DNA of 6,119 nucleotides from Acidobacteriota bacterium (lineage in GTDB: Bacteria; Acidobacteriota; Vicinamibacteria; Vicinamibacterales; UBA2999), in assembly GCA_947465645.1 (NCBI GenBank), contig CANIBQ010000168.1, forward strand, positions 1 through 6,119. Reading direction: 5' to 3'. Made by a program: the position numbers and the translations under genes. The notes under the pieces are model-generated. The model had not been told where the DNA came from, made no database searches, and saw only the letters and a program-made list of their open reading frames with translations. Shown piece by piece: positions 1 to 3,248 of the stretch. How positions within the stretch are numbered: position 1 is the first letter of the stretch; each line of letters opens with the position of its first letter.

Positions 1-106
1 CCAGTTCGGTGCTCGCGCTGACGACGGCGTACGGCGCGCGGTGGCAGGTGCCGACGCTCATCCTCGAGCCGAGGATTCTTCAGTTCAGCGGTCAGCTCAC
101 CTTCTA
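1..106 (+). CDS. C-terminal tail of a TonB-dependent receptor-like outer-membrane protein (partial)
   Basis: Only the last 34 codons are visible, in the frame starting at base 2 and ending at TAG 104-106. The peptide reads ...TAYGARWQVPTLILEPRILQ... and ends FSGQLTF. The segment 'YGARWQVPT..L..R' followed by a final beta-strand with alternating hydrophobic residues and a C-terminal phenylalanine is what the end of large carboxypeptidase-regulatory/TonB-dependent receptors of acidobacteria usually looks like. The terminal Phe is the classic signal recognised by the BAM machinery. If this is right, the protein is a 22-stranded beta-barrel importing a large substrate across the outer membrane, but the substrate cannot be read from this fragment. 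The gene converges on the cyclase gene with only 6 bp between the two stop codons and no terminator hairpin in the gap. Another outer-membrane beta-barrel family is possible. Confidence 0.6.
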
Positions 107-112
107 GCGCCC

Positions 113-1123
113 CTACCGGATGGCGACCGGCCGCACGGGTGAGCCGGTCGCCCCCTTGATGCGCTCGGTCAGGTTCAAATACAGGAACTCATACACGCGG
201 TCGCGCGCAAGCTCGCGCAGATCCATGTTCTCGAGCAGGAAGATGCCCGCGAAGAACAGCTCGTGGTGCACGTTCCCTGAGTTCGGGGTGACGCTCGGCT
301 GTACCTGGACGCAGCAGCTATCGGCGCCGGCCATCGACACCTTCTTGGAGATCAGCCAGCGCGCGACCTCGACACCGATGCCGGGCGATCCCTGGTTCTC
401 ACCGACGAAGAAGCGGCTGTCGTTGTACTTCTGCGGGTTGTTCCAGTTCACCGCCCACCCGTAGTTGAACAGGATGGCGTCGCCGGTTTCGATGCTGTCT
501 TCGCGGATGCCCTGCTTCGCCAGCGCGCCGCGGACGTCGGCGAGCGTCACTTCGTAACGGCTGCCGAGCACCGGGACGTTCTTGTAACCAGCGACATCCA
601 CCAGGATGCCGCGCGTGACGATCGGCTTGACGTGCTCCATGCCGAGCGCCTCGAGCCCCCCGGCCCCGCCGTTCCTACCGGTCAATTCCTCCTCGGTGAA
701 TCCGTTGTAATACACGGTCTTCAGCGACCCATCGGCCATCTGCGCCACGGTGCCCTGGTGGCCGAGGGCATCGAACTGCGTGCCCATCTGCCCGATGAAG
801 CCGGTGAAGTAGTCGCGGTGCACGGCGTCGCTGCCTGGCTTCTGCGGCGTGGGCGCAGGCTGCACCGCAATGTAGTACGGACGGTTGCCGTACTGGGGCA
901 TGTTGGGTTCGTAGATGTGGCCGAGCTCGTAGGCCTGGCCGGTCTTCGGAATCCGCAGCGCCTTGAGAATCTTCTCTGGCGTGATGTAGTTCGACGCGCC
1001 CGCCTGATCCTTGGCGCCGTGCACCGACGGCCACCATGGCCCCTTGTCGCGCGTCTGCGCGAGCGCAATGCTGCCGGACGAGACGAGGGTGGTCAGTACC
1101 AGGAACGCGGTCACAGTACGCAT
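113..1123 (-). CDS. Secreted cyclase-family (kynurenine formamidase-like) hydrolase
   Basis: The protein has 336 residues from the chosen ATG at 1123. It begins with a signal peptide: MRT, a hydrophobic core, then IALA|Q, with predicted cleavage after residue 22. It is therefore probably periplasmic. The body matches the long-form cyclase family (PF04199), metal-dependent amide/ester hydrolases related to kynurenine formamidase: an N-terminal 'GASNYITPEKILKAL' block, a metal motif at 112-122 (QMGTQFDALGH), 'ITRGILVDVAGY'-like text near 169-180, 'GDAILFNYGW' near 214-223, 'SPGIGVEVARWL' near 246-257, 'HHELF' at 286-290, 'LLENMDL' at 296-302 and the typical ending 'RIKGATGSPVRP' at 321-332. In the canonical motif HxGTHxDxxxH the first two His residues are metal ligands. 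Here both are Gln (Q112, Q116), while D118, H122, H286/H287 and E298 remain. A longer frame reaches an ATG at 1222, but the ribosome-binding site GGAGA (1129-1133, minus strand) and the signal peptide favour 1123. The ATG at 1126 is only 2 nt from the site. The substrate is unknown. Confidence 0.85.
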   Translation of the reverse strand: MRTVTAFLVLTTLVSSGSIALAQTRDKGPWWPSVHGAKDQAGASNYITPEKILKALRIPKTGQAYELGHIYEPNMPQYGNRPYYIAVQPAPTPQKPGSDAVHRDYFTGFIGQMGTQFDALGHQGTVAQMADGSLKTVYYNGFTEEELTGRNGGAGGLEALGMEHVKPIVTRGILVDVAGYKNVPVLGSRYEVTLADVRGALAKQGIREDSIETGDAILFNYGWAVNWNNPQKYNDSRFFVGENQGSPGIGVEVARWLISKKVSMAGADSCCVQVQPSVTPNSGNVHHELFFAGIFLLENMDLRELARDRVYEFLYLNLTERIKGATGSPVRPVAIR

Positions 1124-1126
1124 CAT

Positions 1127-1134
1127 GCTCTCCG
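1127..1134 (-). promoter_or_regulatory. Ribosome-binding site of the cyclase gene
   Basis: The minus strand reads CGGAGAGC followed by ATGATG. The GGAGA core lies 5 nt from the second ATG (1123) and only 2 nt from the first (1126). This decides the start at 1123 and argues against the far-upstream ATG at 1222. Confidence 0.55.
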
Positions 1135-1172
1135 AGTTAGGGGAAAACGGTGGAAGGTTCAGGCCGGGGGCG

Positions 1173-1178
1173 ATTATA
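1173..1178 (-). promoter_or_regulatory. Candidate -10 box for the cyclase gene
   Basis: The minus strand carries a perfect TATAAT about 50 nt upstream of the cyclase start, in an otherwise very GC-rich stretch. The expected transcript start is near 1166, which gives a leader of about 43 nt. No convincing -35 box is seen at 16-18 bp spacing (the hexamer at 17 bp reads GGCCTG), so the promoter may need an activator or a different sigma factor. This is a motif reading only. Confidence 0.4.
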
Positions 1179-1221
1179 CGCGCCGGCCCCCGCCGCAGGC
1201 CCTCAGGCATAGGCGATTTCA

Positions 1222-1230
1222 TGTTTTAAT
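1222..1230 (+). promoter_or_regulatory. Candidate extended -10 promoter for the DUF6152-like gene
   Basis: The plus strand reads TGTTTTAAT: a TGn extension followed by TTTAAT (5 of 6 matches to TATAAT). Transcription would start about 7 nt downstream, at roughly 1236-1238, on or just before the ATG at 1238. There is no good Shine-Dalgarno sequence before that ATG, only AGGT directly against it, so a leaderless transcript would fit. No -35 box is seen, as is common for extended -10 promoters. Confidence 0.35.
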
Positions 1231-1237
1231 TGCAGGT

Positions 1238-1645
1238 ATGCGAAGACTGCTGACCGCGATCCTGGTGACCGTTGCGCTGGCCCCCGCGGCCCCCGTACTG
1301 GCGCATCATTCGCTGGCGGCCCAGTTCGACGAGGGCCAGCCGGTCACGCTGAACGGCGTCATCACCAAGGTCGAATGGGTCAACCCCCACGTCTATCTGC
1401 ACGTCGACGCGGTGGACCCGGCGGGCAAGGTCAGCGCGTGGCAGGTCGAAACCTTTCCGCCCACCACCCTTCGGCGCGGCGGGTTGACGAAGGAAACGCT
1501 GGGCCTCGGCCAGAAGGTCACGCTGCTCGCGTTCAAGGCGAGAAACGGATCGCCCCTCGCGTTCCTGCGCAAGATCACGTTCGCGGACGGGCACGAGCTG
1601 GTGATCTGGCTCGGAGACGCCGAGCAGGCCAGCAAAATCAAGTAG
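1238..1645 (+). CDS. DUF6152-like small secreted protein
   Basis: The protein has 135 residues. It starts with a clear signal peptide (MRRLLTAILVTVALAPAAPVLA), with predicted cleavage after 'VLA' so that the mature protein begins HHSLAAQFDEGQPV. The 'A|HHS.AA.FD...PVTL.G.ITKVEWVNPHVYL.V' pattern is characteristic of the uncharacterised DUF6152 family, common in acidobacteria and some proteobacteria. The mature part (about 113 aa) looks all-beta and of OB-fold size: strands around 'LNGVITKVEW', 'VYLHVDAVD', 'SAWQVET', a helical turn at 'TTLRRGGLTKETLG', then 'QKVTLLAFKA' and 'LAFLRKITFADGHEL'. The fold is an inference from pattern. No function is known to me. The start is fixed by the signal peptide; the same frame stays open upstream to 632 only because that region is antisense to the cyclase gene. 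It is followed 40 bp later by the next gene on the same strand, so the two are probably cotranscribed. Confidence 0.82.
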   Translation: MRRLLTAILVTVALAPAAPVLAHHSLAAQFDEGQPVTLNGVITKVEWVNPHVYLHVDAVDPAGKVSAWQVETFPPTTLRRGGLTKETLGLGQKVTLLAFKARNGSPLAFLRKITFADGHELVIWLGDAEQASKIK

Positions 1646-1660
1646 GCAGTAGTAGGCAGT
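1641..1660 (+). repeat. Tandem 10-bp direct repeat
   Basis: Two perfect head-to-tail copies of AGTAGGCAGT occupy 1641-1650 and 1651-1660. The first copy contains the TAG stop codon (1643-1645) of the DUF6152-like gene. The second copy lies in the 40-bp gap before the next gene. It is probably a slippage duplication and has no clear regulatory symmetry. Confidence 0.9.
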
Positions 1661-1674
1661 GGCCGCACAGCCAC

Positions 1675-1679
1675 GAGGA
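1675..1679 (+). promoter_or_regulatory. Ribosome-binding site of the gene at 1686
   Basis: GAGGA lies 6 nt before the ATG at 1686, a good Shine-Dalgarno match and spacing. It selects the start beginning MNRRFLL, which also opens a signal peptide, over the in-frame ATG at 1659. Confidence 0.6.
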
Positions 1680-1685
1680 CGCGAC

Positions 1686-2552
1686 ATGAATCGCCGTTTT
1701 CTTCTCGCCGCAGGTGTAGCGCTTGCCGTGGCGGTGACAGCCACCGGCATCTCCGCGCAGTCGCAGGCGCCTCCTGCGACCGCGACGCCCGAACCGGCGA
1801 AGCCGACGCCGCGGACGGCCGACGGGCGTCCCGATCTCGGCGGTGTCTGGAGAGCGGGCGCTGGCGGCCCCCAGGCCTCGACCGCGATTCGCAAGGGCAA
1901 CACCACGGTGGTGCTCTTTCCGCTCGAAGGTGCCGACCCGTTCGAAGGACAGGATCTCTTCAAGGCGCTGGATCGGCGTGGCGTCGCGCGAAAGGCGGCC
2001 GTGGCGAACAAGCCTCCGTACAAGCCGGAGCTCGCCGCGAAGTTGAAGGACTTCTCGGATCGCCAGACGCGGCTCGATCCGGCGTTCTACTGCAAGCCGG
2101 AAGGCGTGCCGCGCATGGGACCGCCCACTCAGATCGTCCAGACCCCTGGACAGGTCGTGTTTCTCTACGAGAGCCGCAATACGTTTCGCGTGATTCCCAC
2201 CGATGGCCGGCCGCACCGCCAGGACGTCGATGCGTCGTGGATGGGCGATTCGATTGGACGCTGGGAGGGCGACACGCTGGTCGTCGACGTCACCCAGATC
2301 ACCGACGAATCATGGCTGGACGCTGATGGCTGGTTCCACAGCGACAAGATGCACGTCGTCGAAAGGTTGAAGCGCGACGGCGACGTGCTGTCGTACTCCG
2401 CCACCGTCGAGGATCCCGTGGTCCTGACCGCACCCTGGGAGCTCACGCCGCGCACGCTGCGGCTGAGGACAGACCCGACCGACGCGCTCGTCGAGGCGCC
2501 GATCTGCGTCGAAAAAGACGGCCCGCACCTGGTGACCGACGACCACCATTAG
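1686..2552 (+). CDS. Uncharacterised secreted protein of the 'DGRPDLGGVW' type
   Basis: The protein has 288 residues and a signal peptide (MNRRFLLAAG..., cleavage near ISA|Q at 24/25), followed by a low-complexity Ala/Pro/Thr linker to about residue 43. The mature domain begins 'RTADGRPDLGGVWRAG' (43-58). Further on are 'FYCKPEGVPRMGPPTQIVQT' (134-153), 'VVFLYESRNTFRVIPTDGR' (157-175), 'SWMGDSIGRWEGDTLVVDVT' (184-203) and 'WFHSDKMHVVERLKR' (216-230). This set of motifs defines a large family of paralogous secreted proteins abundant in acidobacteria and relatives. I know of no experimental function. The 'GDSIGRWEGDTLVVD' block suggests a beta-rich, possibly lipocalin-like or propeller-like fold, but that is a guess. 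The tail is 'CVEKDGPHLVTDDHH'. It lies 40 bp downstream of the DUF6152-like gene, a pairing I regard as recurrent in this group from general familiarity. Its TAG stop (2550-2552) directly abuts the stop of the convergent glycosylase gene. Confidence 0.78.
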   Translation: MNRRFLLAAGVALAVAVTATGISAQSQAPPATATPEPAKPTPRTADGRPDLGGVWRAGAGGPQASTAIRKGNTTVVLFPLEGADPFEGQDLFKALDRRGVARKAAVANKPPYKPELAAKLKDFSDRQTRLDPAFYCKPEGVPRMGPPTQIVQTPGQVVFLYESRNTFRVIPTDGRPHRQDVDASWMGDSIGRWEGDTLVVDVTQITDESWLDADGWFHSDKMHVVERLKRDGDVLSYSATVEDPVVLTAPWELTPRTLRLRTDPTDALVEAPICVEKDGPHLVTDDHH

Positions 2553-3248
2553 TCAGCCCCTGGATCGCGGGCCGGACACGGATGGATGGCCCGCGATCCA
2601 GCATCTCCACGGCCGCTCCAGCCCCACGCGGATTCCGATTCGCGATCCCCACGCAAGCTTTCCGCGCGCGAGACCTCGGTCTTCGATGGTGAGCGTGCTC
2701 GACGTCAGATCGAGCAGGTTGTCGGCGATCGTGATCCCCAGGGCGCGGGTCAGGTTTCCCGGACCGCGGCACAGATCCGTGTCGTCGATGTGATGCCCAT
2801 CGGGCGCGCGCCGCTTCTTCATGAGCGCGATGCCGTCAACCGGATGAAGCGCGCGAATCAGCACGGCCGCCGGATGTCCCTCGGCCTCGGTCACCGCGTT
2901 GACCAGGTAGTGGATGCCGTAATTCAGGTAGACGTAGGCAAGACCCGGCGGGCCATAGAGCGGCGCGTTGCGGTTCGTGGGACCAGGCGCCGCGTGACAG
3001 GCGGGATCGTCTTCGCCGATGTAGGCCTCGGTTTCGACAATCATCCCCGCCGCGACGCCACCCGGCGTCCGATGCACGAGCACCTTGCCGAGCAGTTCCT
3101 CGGCGACCTTTAACGTAGAACGGTCGTAGAACGATCGTTTAAGGGGTCGGGGGTCATTTTTCGAGGACACTCTTGACGTCATGGAACCGCTTGGCAAGAG
3201 TGTCCTCGAAAAATGACCCCCGACCCCTTTACCTCGCCGCGTAGGCAT
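2553..3248 (-). CDS. 3-methyladenine DNA glycosylase, Mpg/AAG family, with an in-frame repeat insertion
   Basis: This alkyladenine-type glycosylase (PF02245) removes damaged purines such as 3-methyladenine and starts base excision repair in the cytoplasm. The open frame from ATG 3248 has 231 residues. Counted from the internal Met at 3182, key residues are: general base E52 and Y54 in 'VETEAY', H63, Y85 in 'AYVYLNYG', N95 and R110. These correspond to human AAG E125, Y127, H136, Y159, N169 and R182. 'LCRGPGNLTRALGI' and the 'RIGIRVGLERPWRCWIAGHPSVS' end are also family-typical, so the enzyme core looks intact. Start: I choose 3248, because removing a 90-bp insertion joins MPTRRGK directly to RSFYDRST, a normal family N-terminus. 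That start overlaps the end of uvrA by 20 bp, which suggests translational coupling. Alternatives are ATG 3182, in the hairpin loop of the insertion, and GTG 3170; both still give a full catalytic domain. The first about 37 residues include 30 encoded by the element. Confidence 0.9.
   Translation of the reverse strand: MPTRRGKGVGGHFSRTLLPSGSMTSRVSSKNDPRPLKRSFYDRSTLKVAEELLGKVLVHRTPGGVAAGMIVETEAYIGEDDPACHAAPGPTNRNAPLYGPPGLAYVYLNYGIHYLVNAVTEAEGHPAAVLIRALHPVDGIALMKKRRAPDGHHIDDTDLCRGPGNLTRALGITIADNLLDLTSSTLTIEDRGLARGKLAWGSRIGIRVGLERPWRCWIAGHPSVSGPRSRG
2560..2601. terminator. GC-rich inverted repeat at the convergent gene ends, possible bidirectional terminator
   Basis: Perfect 14-bp arms (CTGGATCGCGGGCC at 2560-2573 and its complement at 2588-2601) enclose a 14-nt loop. 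It begins 7 bp after the stop of the plus-strand gene and overlaps the last codons of the glycosylase gene. A hairpin would form in transcripts of either strand. Neither side has a U-tract, so it is not a textbook intrinsic terminator. It may still halt or protect transcripts from the two converging genes. Confidence 0.5.
3142..3228. mobile_element. 87-bp palindromic (MITE/REP-like) element inserted at the uvrA-glycosylase junction
   Basis: Perfect 34-bp inverted arms at 3142-3175 and 3195-3228 start with AGGGGTCGGGGGTCATTTTT; the symmetry extends to 35 bp if the flanking A/T is counted. The central loop is 19 nt (3176-3194). Direct repeats TTA sit immediately outside at 3139-3141 and 3229-3231, or TTTA (3138-3141 and 3228-3231) if the boundary is shifted by one base. 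This is what a target-site duplication looks like. The right-hand TTA is the uvrA stop codon read on the minus strand. Element plus one duplication is 90 bp, exactly 30 codons, and both arms stay open in the glycosylase frame. It encodes no transposase, so it would have to be mobilised in trans. Its family was not identified. Confidence 0.8.

Noticed and set aside
1165..1192. Short inverted repeat (CGGGGGC / GCCCCCG) around the TATAAT box
   Set aside because: Arms of only 7 bp made of G and C runs are expected by chance in this GC-rich intergenic region; not enough for an operator call.
1124..1222. Longer cyclase start at 1222
   Set aside because: It would place 33 Pro/Arg-rich residues before a clear signal peptide; the GGAGA site fits the start at 1123, and a TATAAT box lies inside the proposed extension.
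632..1237. Upstream extension of the DUF6152-like frame to an ATG at 632
   Set aside because: This stretch is antisense to the cyclase gene, and the real N-terminus is marked by the signal peptide at 1238.
1226..2216. Minus-strand open frames of 265 and 192 codons across the two secreted-protein genes
   Set aside because: They are antisense shadows of genes with signal peptides, a ribosome-binding site and family motifs; no recognisable domain in the antisense products.
3142..3228. Intrinsic terminator between uvrA and the glycosylase gene
   Set aside because: The stem is strong, but on the minus strand it is followed by AAACGATCG, with no U-tract, and it lies within an open coding frame.
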